Assembly: GCA_020633195.1 (NCBI GenBank) | Contig: JACKEC010000026.1 | Coordinates: 85,438 to 149,437, forward strand | Reading direction: 5' to 3' | DNA: 64,000 nucleotides | DNA from: Sandaracinaceae bacterium | Lineage (GTDB): Bacteria > Myxococcota_A > Polyangia > Polyangiales > Sandaracinaceae | In this document: positions 34,257-45,035 of the stretch, in pieces | Position numbering within the stretch: the stretch's first letter is position 1 | Layout: each line of letters opens with the position of its first letter | Translations under genes and position numbers: made by a program | The notes under the pieces: generated by a model | What the model saw: only the letters and a program-made list of their open reading frames with translations | Databases searched by the model: none | What the model was told of the DNA's origin: nothing

Positions 34257-36029
34257 GTGCTCGAAGAGATCGAGGCGCGGTGGCGCGCGACGGGCTTGCC
34301 CGACAGCACGGCGATCGGCGCGACCGTCCGGCCCGACCCCGAGATCTCGATCGCCGACACGATCGCCGCTCCGAGCACCGCGACCCTGCCGCGCGCGCTG
34401 CCGCGCTTGAGCGTCGACCTGCGCGAGGTGGGTGACCTCGAGTCCCCGACGACCTCTCCCACGGCGTCGACCGACCTCGAGGTGCGCGGGCTGATCGGCG
34501 AGGGGGGCATGGGTCGGGTGCTCCTGGCGCGTCAACATTCCTTGCAACGCGACGTCGCGGTCAAGACGGCCAAGGACGAGGCGAGCGACGCGGTGCGCCT
34601 CGCGCTCTTCGCGGAGGGCGCGGTCACGGGGCAGCTCGAGCACCCCGCGATCGTCCCCGTCCACGCGCTCGGCGTGGACGCCGGCGGGCGCCCCGCGATG
34701 GTGATGAAGCGCATCGAGGGCGTCGCCTGGCGCGACCTCGCCGCCGACCCGAGCCACGAGGCGTGGTCGGACTGGCCCGGCGAGCCCGACGACCGGCTGC
34801 CCGGGCACCTGCAGATCCTCATGCAGATCTGCAACGCGGTGCACTTCGCCCACAGCCGCGGGATCGTCCACCGCGACATCAAGCTCGACAACGTGCTCAT
34901 CGGCCGCTTCGGCGACGTCTACCTCGCGGACTGGGGGATCGCGGCGAAGGTGGGCGCGGCGGACCCCCGCCTCTGCGGGACGCCCGGCTCCATGGCCCCG
35001 GAGATGGCGGCCGGTGGCGTCGTGGACGAGCGCACCGACGTCTATCTCCTCGGCGCGACGATGCACGAGCTCTTGACGGGCTCGATGCGCCACGCGGGCC
35101 CCAACCTCCAGGCGGTGGTGGTCGCGGCCTACCTCTCGGAGCCCGTTCACTACGGGGCCGACGTGCCCGCCGATCTCGCCGAGCTGGCCAACCGCGCGTG
35201 CCACAAGGATCCGGCGAAGCGACCGAAGAGCGCTCGCGAGCTGCGCGACGCGCTCGCCAAGCACCTCGAGCATCGCGCCATGGCGGCGCTGGCCCGCGAG
35301 GCCGCGCAGCGCCTCGAGCGGGTCGAGGCGCTGGTCGCCCTCCCCGAGCTCGATCTCGCGCAGCGCGCCGAGCTCGATCGCCTCGCCGCCGAGGCGAGCT
35401 TCGGCTTCGAGCGCGCGTTCGAGCGGTGGCCCGGCGACCCCGCCACGCGGGCCGCGCGCGATCGGCTCGAGGCGCTGATGAAGGAGCGCCGCGAACACGC
35501 CGCCTCGCTCGAGCATCAGGCCCGCGATCGCGATCCCCGCGTGGCCTCGCGCACCCGCGCCATCGCGCTCGGTCTCTTCTCGGTGGTCGGCCTCGGCATC
35601 TCCACCGTGGCGATCGGGGGCGCGCGGGACCCGACCCGGGTCGAGGTCGTCGTCTACCCGCTGGTCATGTACTCGTTCGTGGTCCTGGGCACGTGGCTCT
35701 TCCGTCGCCAGGTGCTCAAGAACACCTTCAACCGTCAGCTCACCGTGGCCCTCCACGGGCTCATCCTCGTGATGATCATGGCGCGCGCGATGGGCCTGCT
35801 CACCGACATCACCCCCGCGCAGCACTTCGCGCGGGACAGCTTCATGCTCGCGGCGACGTTCATGGTGCTCTCGATCACGCACCTGCGCTGGATCGCGGGC
35901 GCGTCGGTCTGCTACCTCGTCTCGTTCGTCATCTGCGTCCTGTTCCCCCAGCACGCGCTCCTGGTGTTCGCGATCGCGACGTCGCTGTCGACCCTCGTCG
36001 TGGCGATCTTCCAGTGGTCGACGCGGTAG
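34257..36029 (+). CDS. Membrane serine/threonine protein kinase
   Basis: 590 residues, GTG start. The kinase domain covers about residues 75-340: GEGGMGRV (81-88), Lys103 in VAVK, HRDIKLDNVL, and DWG in place of DFG (LADWGIAAK), then GSMAPEMA. A Glu/Arg/Leu-rich helical stretch (345-425) follows. The C-terminal 160 residues hold about six membrane helices (IALGLFSVVGLGISTV, VVVYPLVMYSFVVLG, LMLAATFMVLSI-like segments). DWG occurs in some active bacterial kinases. The membrane part may be a sensor. The family call is firm; the input signal is unknown. Confidence 0.92.
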   Translation: MLEEIEARWRATGLPDSTAIGATVRPDPEISIADTIAAPSTATLPRALPRLSVDLREVGDLESPTTSPTASTDLEVRGLIGEGGMGRVLLARQHSLQRDVAVKTAKDEASDAVRLALFAEGAVTGQLEHPAIVPVHALGVDAGGRPAMVMKRIEGVAWRDLAADPSHEAWSDWPGEPDDRLPGHLQILMQICNAVHFAHSRGIVHRDIKLDNVLIGRFGDVYLADWGIAAKVGAADPRLCGTPGSMAPEMAAGGVVDERTDVYLLGATMHELLTGSMRHAGPNLQAVVVAAYLSEPVHYGADVPADLAELANRACHKDPAKRPKSARELRDALAKHLEHRAMAALAREAAQRLERVEALVALPELDLAQRAELDRLAAEASFGFERAFERWPGDPATRAARDRLEALMKERREHAASLEHQARDRDPRVASRTRAIALGLFSVVGLGISTVAIGGARDPTRVEVVVYPLVMYSFVVLGTWLFRRQVLKNTFNRQLTVALHGLILVMIMARAMGLLTDITPAQHFARDSFMLAATFMVLSITHLRWIAGASVCYLVSFVICVLFPQHALLVFAIATSLSTLVVAIFQWSTR

Positions 36030-36061
36030 CGCGCCCCGGGCTCGCTCGTCACAGTAGGCCC

Positions 36062-36448
36062 GTGGGAAGCAAGGGAAAGCCCTACCGGACGGTCGAGGTG
36101 GACGGCTGGGAGGTCCTCGTCGGCCGCTCCGCCGTGGACAACGATCACCTCACCTTCGGGGTCGCGAAGGGCAAGGACCTCTGGCTCCACGTGGCTGGCG
36201 GGTCACCCGGCAGCCACGTCGTGATCAAGAACCCGGAGGGCGGCGACGTGCCGCGCGACGTCGTCGAGAAGGCGGCGCAGCTCGCGGCCTGGTACTCGAA
36301 GTCGCGCAACGCGGCGCGCGTGGAGGTGCACGTCTGCCGCGCCGCCGACGTCAGCAAGCCCAAGGGGCTGCCGCCGGGCAAGGTGCAGATCAAGCGCTAC
36401 ACCAAGGTGAAGGTCACCCCCTCGACCCTCGGCGAGCAAGACGAGTAG
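36062..36448 (+). CDS. Stand-alone NFACT-R (DUF814) RNA-binding domain protein
   Basis: 128 residues, GTG start. It is essentially one NFACT-R domain: VLVGRSAVDNDHLTFGVAKG, DLWLHVAGGSPGSHVVI, DVVEKAAQLAAWYSKSRNAA and VQIKRYTKVKV are the family blocks. Full NFACT/RqcH proteins carry NFACT-N and coiled-coil parts used in ribosome quality control; these are missing here. Short proteins of this type exist but their role is unclear. It follows the kinase after 32 nt and precedes xdhC by 12 nt. Confidence 0.88.
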   Translation: MGSKGKPYRTVEVDGWEVLVGRSAVDNDHLTFGVAKGKDLWLHVAGGSPGSHVVIKNPEGGDVPRDVVEKAAQLAAWYSKSRNAARVEVHVCRAADVSKPKGLPPGKVQIKRYTKVKVTPSTLGEQDE

Positions 36449-36460
36449 GCTGACGATCCG

Positions 36461-37318
36461 ATGACGACGCGCGACGTGACGGAGGCGACGCTCCGGCTCC
36501 TCGACGAGGGCGGCCGCGGGGCGCTCGCGACGGTCATCCGCTCGAGCGGGTCGACCCCGCAGGAGCCCGGGGCGCGGATGCTGCTGCTCCCGGACGGGTC
36601 GACGGTCGGCACGATCGGCGGCGGCGCGATCGAGCACCACGTGATGGACGAGCTGCGCGAGTGCCTCGTCGACGGCCGGCCGCGCGTCGTGCAGAAGGAC
36701 CTCGTCCGTGACCTGGCGATGTGCTGCGGCGGTCGAATGGAGGTCTTCGTGGAGCCCATCGAGGGTCGCCCGCGGCTCGTCGTCTTCGGCGCCGGCCACG
36801 TGGGCAAGGCCACCGCGCAGCTCGCGCGGACGCTCGGGTTCCGCGTCGTAGTGGTCGACGATCGCGACGAGCTGAACACCGCCGCGCGCTTCGAAGGCTG
36901 CGAGCGCGTCCTCCTCGAGCCGGGCGAGGCCGCCGAGGCCATCCGGCCGACCGAGCGGGACTGGCTGCTCGTCGTCACCCACGACCACCACCTCGACGAG
37001 GAGGCGGTGGACGTGTTCGCGCGGCTCCCCCACGCCTACCTCGGCGTGATCGGGAGCCGCCGCAAGATCTACAGGATCCTCGGCCGCATCCAGACCCGCC
37101 GCGGGCTGCCCGACCTGAGCCGCCTCTACGCGCCCGTCGGCCTCGACATCGGCGCGGTCAGCCCCGAGGAGATCGCGGTGAGCATCGGCGCGGAGCTGAT
37201 CGCGCTGCGTCACGGCACCGCGTCGCGGCACATGCGCGCCATCGACGACCCCGCCCTCGGCCGGGTGCTCGGCGGCGAGCTCACGCCCGACGCCGCGGCG
37301 CGGCTCGCCGAGGACTGA
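36461..37318 (+). CDS. xdhC: XdhC family molybdoenzyme maturation protein
   Basis: 285 residues. The N-terminal XdhC/CoxI domain (GRGALATVIRSSGSTPQEPGAR, TIGGGAIE) is followed by a central MCCGGRMEVFVEPI and a C-terminal Rossmann-like domain (LVVFGAGHVGKA, VVDDR). XdhC binds the molybdenum cofactor and helps insert its sulfurated form into xanthine dehydrogenase. It opens an operon with a DUF2378 gene and both dehydrogenase subunits. Confidence 0.94.
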   Translation: MTTRDVTEATLRLLDEGGRGALATVIRSSGSTPQEPGARMLLLPDGSTVGTIGGGAIEHHVMDELRECLVDGRPRVVQKDLVRDLAMCCGGRMEVFVEPIEGRPRLVVFGAGHVGKATAQLARTLGFRVVVVDDRDELNTAARFEGCERVLLEPGEAAEAIRPTERDWLLVVTHDHHLDEEAVDVFARLPHAYLGVIGSRRKIYRILGRIQTRRGLPDLSRLYAPVGLDIGAVSPEEIAVSIGAELIALRHGTASRHMRAIDDPALGRVLGGELTPDAAARLAED

Positions 37319-37319
37319 C

Positions 37320-37937
37320 GTGGAGCTCGTCCCCGGGAGCCCCTTCGGGCCCGACGATCCCGTCCCCGACGTGCGCGGCGTCGAGGACTACGTGGACCGC
37401 CTCGACCCGAAGCGCTTCTTCGTGAAGGGCATGTTCATGCAGCCGATCGCGGACGCGCTCGGCGGCGACTTCGACGCGTTCCGATCCTGGCTCCTCGACC
37501 CGCCGCGGGGGCGGTACGTCCCGTTCCGCGACTACCCGCAGCACGATCACACGCGCCTCCTCGCGACCCTCGCGGAGCGGCGGCACCCCGACCTCACGCA
37601 CGCCGAGGGCATGCGGCGGCTGGCCCGCAAGGACTTCCACGTCTTCGCGCAGTCCACCCTCGGCCGCGTGATCCTCGCGATGGTGGGCGACGCGCGCTCG
37701 GCGCTGCATCACCTCCCCACGGTCTACGCGAAGGTCGCGCCGGGCGACCAGCGCCTGGTCGTGGAGACGCTCGACGACGGCCGGATCCGCATCGACTACC
37801 GACCCAACCACGGCGTCTACGCCTACCAGCTCGGGCAGGTCGAGGAGATCGTCCGGCACTTCGGGGCGGAGCCGTCGACGGAGGTGCTCCTCGGCGCCGA
37901 CGACGTCACCCGCTTCGTGATGACCCTCGGTCGCTGA
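37320..37937 (+). CDS. DUF2378 (TIGR02265) family protein
   Basis: 205 residues, GTG start 1 nt after the xdhC stop. The RFFVKGMFMQPIADALGG opening, YPQHDHTRLLATLAERRHPDLT, GMRRLARKDFHVFAQSTLGRVIL and the C-terminal beta-stretch match the TIGR02265 family. As I recall it, the family is largely confined to myxobacteria. Function is unknown; related heme/NO-binding-like folds have been proposed for the group. Its place between xdhC and the dehydrogenase subunits is unusual. Confidence 0.85.
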   Translation: MELVPGSPFGPDDPVPDVRGVEDYVDRLDPKRFFVKGMFMQPIADALGGDFDAFRSWLLDPPRGRYVPFRDYPQHDHTRLLATLAERRHPDLTHAEGMRRLARKDFHVFAQSTLGRVILAMVGDARSALHHLPTVYAKVAPGDQRLVVETLDDGRIRIDYRPNHGVYAYQLGQVEEIVRHFGAEPSTEVLLGADDVTRFVMTLGR

Positions 37938-37993
37938 CGTCGGCCCGTCCGAGTCGAGCCCCCGGAGCGCGGCGGGCTGCTAAGCTCCGCCCC

Positions 37994-39391
37994 ATGTCGA
38001 GCCTGCGATTCACGCTCAACGGGCGCGAGATCGATGCGTCGGGGGCGGACCCGAACACGACCTTGCTGCTGTGGCTCCGCGAGCGCGGGTGGACGGGCAC
38101 CAAGGAGGGCTGCGCCGAGGGCGAGTGCGGCGCCTGCGCGGTGGTGCTGGTCCGGCGCGGCTCCGACGGCGGCGCGCGCTACGTGCCCGTCAACTCGTGC
38201 CTGTTCCTCCTCGCGTCCGCCGCGGGTCAGGAGATCCTCACCGTGGAGGGCGTCGCCGCGGGGGCGCTCCACCCGGTGCAGCGCGCGATGGTCGAGCTCG
38301 GCGGCTCGCAGTGCGGCTACTGCACGCCCGGCTTCGTCATGAGCCTGTTCGCCGAGTACTACCGCCCGGGTCGCGCCGAGGAGGGCTTCGACCTCGAGTC
38401 GATCGCCGGCAACCTCTGCCGCTGCACGGGCTACCGCCCGATCCGCGAGGCGGGCCGCGGGCTCCCGATGATCGCGGACGGCGACGCGCACGCGGACCGC
38501 CTGAGCCGCCCCGCGCCGGCGAGCGAGCCCGTCGACTACGCGCTCGGCGCCCGTCGCTACTTCCGGCCGACCTCGCTCGCCGAGGCGACGGCGCTCTACG
38601 CGGCGCACCCCGACGCGAAGGTCGTGTGCGGAGGCACCGACCTCGTCGTCGAGATGAACCAGCGCCTGCGGCGCTTCGAGACGATCCTGTCGCTCGAGGC
38701 GGTCGAGGAGCTCTCGGGCTTCGACGACGGCGACGACGCGCTCGTGATCGGCGCGGCGGTCCCGTTGAGCGAGATCGAGGCGCGCATCGGCGACGACCCG
38801 CCGATCCTCGCGGCGCTCTTCCCGCTCTTCTCGTCGCGGCTGATCCGCAACCGCGCGACGCTCGGCGGGAACCTCGCGACCGCCTCTCCGATCGGCGACT
38901 CGCCGCCCGCGCTCCTCGCGCTCGGCGCCGAGGTCGTGGTCGCGGGGCCATCCGGCGAGCGGACGATCCCGATCGCGGAGCTGTTCACCGGCTACCGGCA
39001 GACCGCGCTCGCGCCCGGCGAGCTGATCGCCCGCGTGAGGATCCCCAAGCCGTATCCGTCGATCGGCCGCTTCTACAAGGTCAGCAAGCGCGTCCACGAC
39101 GACATCAGCACGGTCGCCGCGGGCTTCGCGCTCGACCTCGACGCGAGCGGCACCGTCCGTGGCGCGCGCCTCGCGTACGGCGGCGTCGCGGCGACCCCGG
39201 TCCGCGCGACGGCGGCCGAGCAGGCGCTCGTCGGCAAGCCGTTCTCGCGCGAGGCGATCGAGGACGCCAAGGCCAAGGCGGCGACCGCGTTCACGCCGAT
39301 GACGGATCAGCGAGGCAGCGCGGCCTACCGCGCCGCGATGGTGACGAGCTTGCTCGACAAGCTCTGGGCGGACACGGGGGCGACGGCATGA
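37994..39391 (+). CDS. xdhA: Xanthine dehydrogenase small subunit (2Fe-2S and FAD)
   Basis: 465 residues. The first [2Fe-2S] cluster uses Cys40, Cys45 and Cys48 (EGCAEGECGACAV) with Cys69. The second uses Cys107, Cys110, Cys142 and Cys144 (GSQCGYCTPG, NLCRCTGYRPI). Residues about 185-460 form the FAD-binding domain (KVVCGGTDLVVEMNQ, ATLGGNLATASPIGDSPPA, KRVHDDISTVAAGF). This arrangement is that of the XdhA-type fused subunit of bacterial xanthine dehydrogenases. It passes electrons from the Mo site to NAD+. It overlaps the next gene by 4 nt (ATGA). Confidence 0.95.
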   Translation: MSSLRFTLNGREIDASGADPNTTLLLWLRERGWTGTKEGCAEGECGACAVVLVRRGSDGGARYVPVNSCLFLLASAAGQEILTVEGVAAGALHPVQRAMVELGGSQCGYCTPGFVMSLFAEYYRPGRAEEGFDLESIAGNLCRCTGYRPIREAGRGLPMIADGDAHADRLSRPAPASEPVDYALGARRYFRPTSLAEATALYAAHPDAKVVCGGTDLVVEMNQRLRRFETILSLEAVEELSGFDDGDDALVIGAAVPLSEIEARIGDDPPILAALFPLFSSRLIRNRATLGGNLATASPIGDSPPALLALGAEVVVAGPSGERTIPIAELFTGYRQTALAPGELIARVRIPKPYPSIGRFYKVSKRVHDDISTVAAGFALDLDASGTVRGARLAYGGVAATPVRATAAEQALVGKPFSREAIEDAKAKAATAFTPMTDQRGSAAYRAAMVTSLLDKLWADTGATA

Positions 39392-41703
39392 GCATCGGCA
39401 GAGCGATCCCGCACGAGAGCGCCGAGGGGCACGTCACCGGCGCGGCGCTGTACACGGACGACCTCGTCGGCCGCTACCCGGGTTGCCTGCACGCGTGGCC
39501 GGTCGCGGGGATGCACGCGCACGCGCGGGTGCTCGCGGTCCACGCCGAGGACGCGCTCGCGATGCCCGGCGTCGTCACCGTCCTCGACGCGAAGGACGTG
39601 CCCGGCGAGAACGACGTCGGCCCGGCCAAGAAGGACGAGACGCTCTTCCCGACCGAGATCGTCTACTGGGGGCAGCCCGTGGTGTGGGTCCTCGCCGAGA
39701 CCGAGGAGGCGGCGAAGATGGCCGCGCTCACGGTGCGCGTGGACGTCGAGGCGCTGCCCGCGATCACGAGCATCGAGCAGGCGATCGAGCAGGGCAGCTT
39801 CCACACCGAGCCGGGCGTGATCGCGCGCGGCGACGCCGAGGGCGCGCTCGCCCGCGCCACGCACACGCTCTCGGGCGAGCTCTTCGTCGGCGGCCAGGAG
39901 CACTTCTACCTCGAGACCCACGCCTCGATCGCGAGCGTGGACGAGGCGGGCAGCGTGCTCGTGCAGTCGTCGACTCAGCACCCGACGGAGACCCAGGAGA
40001 TCGTCGCGCGGGTCCTCGACCTGCCGAAGAACCAGGTCGTGGTGCAGTCGCTGCGGATGGGCGGCGCGTTCGGCGGCAAGGAGACGCAGGCGAACCCGTG
40101 GGCCGCGGTCGCCGCGATCGGCTGCGTCAAGACCGGCCGCCCGGTCCGCGTCCGGCTCGACCGGATGCGCGACTTCACGATGAGCGGCAAGCGCCACCCG
40201 TTCCTCGGCCGCTGGCGCATCGGCTTCGACGACGACGGCCGGATCGAGGCGTACGACCTCGAGCTCTTCAGCGACGGTGGCTTCTCGCTCGATCTCAGCG
40301 CGCCGGTCCTGCACCGCGCGCTCTTCCACGCCGACAACGCGTATTACGTGCCGCACATGCGGGTGGTCGGCCGCGTGTGCAAGACCAACGCGTGCTCGCA
40401 CACCGCGTTCCGTGGGTTCGGCGGGCCGCAGGGGATGATCATGATCGAGGACGCGATCGATCGGATCGCGCGCGATCGCGGCCTGCCGCCGAGCGCGGTG
40501 CGCGAGCGCAACTTCTATCGCGCGGGTCACACCACCCACTACGAGCAGCCGCTCGACCAGGCGGATCGCGTCGCGCGGATCTGGGGCGAGCTCAAAGCGT
40601 CGAGCGACTTCGAGGCGCGCGCGGGCGCGATCGAGGCCTTCAACGCGAGCTCCCCCGATCGCAAGCGCGGCCTCGCGATCACGCCGGTCAAGTTCGGCAT
40701 CAGCTTCACCGCCAAGTGGTACAACCAGGCCGCCGCGCTGGTGCTCGTCTACAAGGACGGCAGCGTCCAGGTGAACCACGGCGGCACCGAGATGGGGCAG
40801 GGCCTGCACACCAAGATGCTGCAGGTCGCCGCGCACGCGCTCGGCGTCCCGCTCGACGTCGTCCGCGTCATGCCGACCCGGACCGACAAGGTCCCGAACA
40901 CGAGCGCGACCGCCGCCTCGAGCGGCACGGACCTCAACGGCGCCGCCGTGCTCGCCGCGTGCGAGACGATCCGCGAGCGCCTCGCCGAGGTCGCCGGTCG
41001 CGTGCTCGGCACCGACCCGGGCGACCTCGTCTTCCGCGACGGGGTGGTCGCGCGGGTCGACGGCCACGGCCCCACCGCGTCGTTCGCCGAGGTGGTGAGC
41101 CGCGCGTACTTCGACCGCGTCCCCCTCAGCGCGACCGGCTTCTACCGCACCCCCGGGATCCACTTCGACGAGAAGGCGGGGCGCGGCAAGCCGTTCCACT
41201 ACTTCGCCTACGGCGCCGCGGTGGCCGAGGTCGAGGTCGATCGGTTCACCGGCATGTACGCGCTGCGCCGCGTCGACATCCTGCACGACGTGGGCGACTC
41301 GCTGTCCCCGCTCGTCGACCGCGGGCAGGTCGAGGGCGGCTTCGCGCAGGGCGTCGGCTGGCTCACGCAAGAGGAGCTGTGGTGGGCGCCCGACGGTCGG
41401 CTCGGCACCGTCAACGCGTCGACCTACAAGCTGCCCACCATCGGGGAGTGTCCTGAAGAAATGCACGTCACCTTGCTGCCCAGGGCCACCGAGCCCGGCG
41501 TGGTCCATGGCTCCAAGGCCGTCGGGGAGCCGCCCTTCATGCTCGCCTTCGCCGTGCGCGAGGCGCTGCGCGAGGCGGTCGCGGCGTTCGCGGGCCGACC
41601 GAAGCTCGTCGAGCTCGCCTCGCCGGCGACGGCCGAGCAGGTCTACTGGGCGATCGAGCGGCTCTCGCGCGGCGGGGCGGTGGCCGAGGAGGCGGCGCAG
41701 TGA
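39388..41703 (+). CDS. xdhB: Xanthine dehydrogenase molybdopterin-binding subunit
   Basis: 771 residues from the ATG overlapping the xdhA stop. Molybdopterin-contact motifs are present: GGAFGGKETQ, AFRGFGGPQG (with the substrate-binding Arg), GGTEMGQGLHTKM and ATAASSGTD. The catalytic Glu is in GSKAVGEPPFML near the C-terminus. It oxidises hypoxanthine and xanthine to urate at the Mo centre, feeding PuuD encoded 10 kb to the left. It overlaps the TerB-like gene by 4 nt. Confidence 0.96.
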   Translation: MSIGRAIPHESAEGHVTGAALYTDDLVGRYPGCLHAWPVAGMHAHARVLAVHAEDALAMPGVVTVLDAKDVPGENDVGPAKKDETLFPTEIVYWGQPVVWVLAETEEAAKMAALTVRVDVEALPAITSIEQAIEQGSFHTEPGVIARGDAEGALARATHTLSGELFVGGQEHFYLETHASIASVDEAGSVLVQSSTQHPTETQEIVARVLDLPKNQVVVQSLRMGGAFGGKETQANPWAAVAAIGCVKTGRPVRVRLDRMRDFTMSGKRHPFLGRWRIGFDDDGRIEAYDLELFSDGGFSLDLSAPVLHRALFHADNAYYVPHMRVVGRVCKTNACSHTAFRGFGGPQGMIMIEDAIDRIARDRGLPPSAVRERNFYRAGHTTHYEQPLDQADRVARIWGELKASSDFEARAGAIEAFNASSPDRKRGLAITPVKFGISFTAKWYNQAAALVLVYKDGSVQVNHGGTEMGQGLHTKMLQVAAHALGVPLDVVRVMPTRTDKVPNTSATAASSGTDLNGAAVLAACETIRERLAEVAGRVLGTDPGDLVFRDGVVARVDGHGPTASFAEVVSRAYFDRVPLSATGFYRTPGIHFDEKAGRGKPFHYFAYGAAVAEVEVDRFTGMYALRRVDILHDVGDSLSPLVDRGQVEGGFAQGVGWLTQEELWWAPDGRLGTVNASTYKLPTIGECPEEMHVTLLPRATEPGVVHGSKAVGEPPFMLAFAVREALREAVAAFAGRPKLVELASPATAEQVYWAIERLSRGGAVAEEAAQ

Positions 41704-42140
41704 GCGCGAAGCAGCTCGGCGGCGCCGCGCGGCGCGCGATCTTCGAGGCGCTCGTCGCGATGGCCTGGGCCGACGCGCGGCTCGAGCGCGAGGAGATCCT
41801 CGCGATCCAGGCGGCGGGGCGCGTGCTCTCGCTCCCCGACGACGCGCTCGACGCGCTCGACGAGGGCGCCCCGCCGGTGAGCCAGATCGCGAACGCGTCG
41901 CTCGACGCACGCGAGCGCGAGCTCGTGTACCTCTGCGCGGCCTGGCTCGCGAGCGTCGACGGCCGCGACGACCCGGGTGAGGACGGCCTCCTCTCCGAGC
42001 TCCGCGCGGCGCTCGGGATCGACCCGGCGCGGGCCACGAGCCTGCGGGACGACGCCCGCCTCCTCCACGCCACCGTGCCCTCGAGCATGCCGTGGTGGCA
42101 GGAGCTCGAGCGGCTGATCGCGAGCGCCGCGGCGCTCTGA
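41700..42140 (+). CDS. TerB-like helical protein
   Basis: 146 residues, GTG start overlapping the xdhB stop by 4 nt. It is all-helical, with the TerB pattern AIFEALVAMAWADARLEREEI followed by LVYLCAAWLASVDGRDDPGED. Asp/Glu pairs at the ends of helices could bind metal, as in TerB. It is coupled to the xanthine dehydrogenase operon; a link to enzyme maturation is possible but unsupported. Confidence 0.7.
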   Translation: MSAKQLGGAARRAIFEALVAMAWADARLEREEILAIQAAGRVLSLPDDALDALDEGAPPVSQIANASLDARERELVYLCAAWLASVDGRDDPGEDGLLSELRAALGIDPARATSLRDDARLLHATVPSSMPWWQELERLIASAAAL

Positions 42141-42194
42141 CAATATTCCTTGGGGCCCTCGACGTGGGCCCCCCTCCTCTTCTACTGTTTTCCG

Positions 42195-44210
<2,016 letters not shown>

Positions 44211-44217
44211 CCGGCGC

Positions 44218-44991
44218 TCAGAAGAGGACGCCGAGCGACCCCGTCACGTGCAGCATCGAGTTGCCGTCGAAGGAGAGCGAGTAGCCTCCGTCGACGGCGA
44301 CCTGCGCCACGCGGTAGAGGTTCAGGCGGAGGCTGAGCAGCGCGTCGAGGTCGAAGCGAGGGCCGGTGAGCCCCGCCAGGAACCCGGGCTGCACGAACGC
44401 GAGGCCCTCGCAGACCACGCCGTCGCCCGTGTCGCAGATCGAGACCCCCATCCCGATCCGCACGCCGCCGCCCACGATGAAGCCGTTGTCGCCGAACATC
44501 TGCGCCGCCCCCGCGCCGAGGCGCAGGATCGGGAAGTCCGGGATCGTCGCCTCGAACCGCTCCTCGACGCGGAAGAAGTCGAGGGGGATCGTCGAGAGGT
44601 AGCGCGCGTAGCCCGCGCCCGCGGCGAGCACGAACGGCGGCGCCGGCTGCTCGGGCTCGGTGCTGTACACCCCGAGCCCCTGCGCGTGGTCGCTCGTCGC
44701 CTGGCTCGACCGCGCGTCCCCCGGGCCCTCGAACGGGATGTCGCGCGGGACCTCCGCCTCGTTGTCCTCTTCCCACTCGGGGTGATCGCCGATCCCGATG
44801 TGGGACAGGATCTGCGGCGACTCCTCCTCCTCTTCGGGCGCGGGCAGCGGCTCGGGCGGCGCCACCGGCTCCTCCTCCTCGAGGGTCGGCGCGGGGAGCT
44901 CCACCACCGGCGCGGCCGGCTCCGACTCCTGCGCGACGGCGGCCGCGGGGGTCAGGGCACACAGAGCGCAGATCAGGCCGAGGCGGCGCAC
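44218..44991 (-). CDS. Exported protein, probable outer-membrane beta-barrel
   Basis: 257 residues, GTG start. Signal peptide (LGLICALCALTPAAAVA) is followed by a Glu/Pro-rich linker (residues 20-60) and a C-terminal region of alternating strands (GFIVGGGVRIGMGVSI, DALLSLRLNLYRVAQVAVDGGYSL), ending in GSLGVLF with a terminal Phe. That pattern is usual for small outer-membrane barrels. No family is recognised. Confidence 0.68.
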   Translation of the reverse strand: MRRLGLICALCALTPAAAVAQESEPAAPVVELPAPTLEEEEPVAPPEPLPAPEEEEESPQILSHIGIGDHPEWEEDNEAEVPRDIPFEGPGDARSSQATSDHAQGLGVYSTEPEQPAPPFVLAAGAGYARYLSTIPLDFFRVEERFEATIPDFPILRLGAGAAQMFGDNGFIVGGGVRIGMGVSICDTGDGVVCEGLAFVQPGFLAGLTGPRFDLDALLSLRLNLYRVAQVAVDGGYSLSFDGNSMLHVTGSLGVLF

Positions 44992-45035
44992 GACGGAAGC
45001 CTAGTACCGTTTCGCCGCGCGGGCCGACCGGCGCT

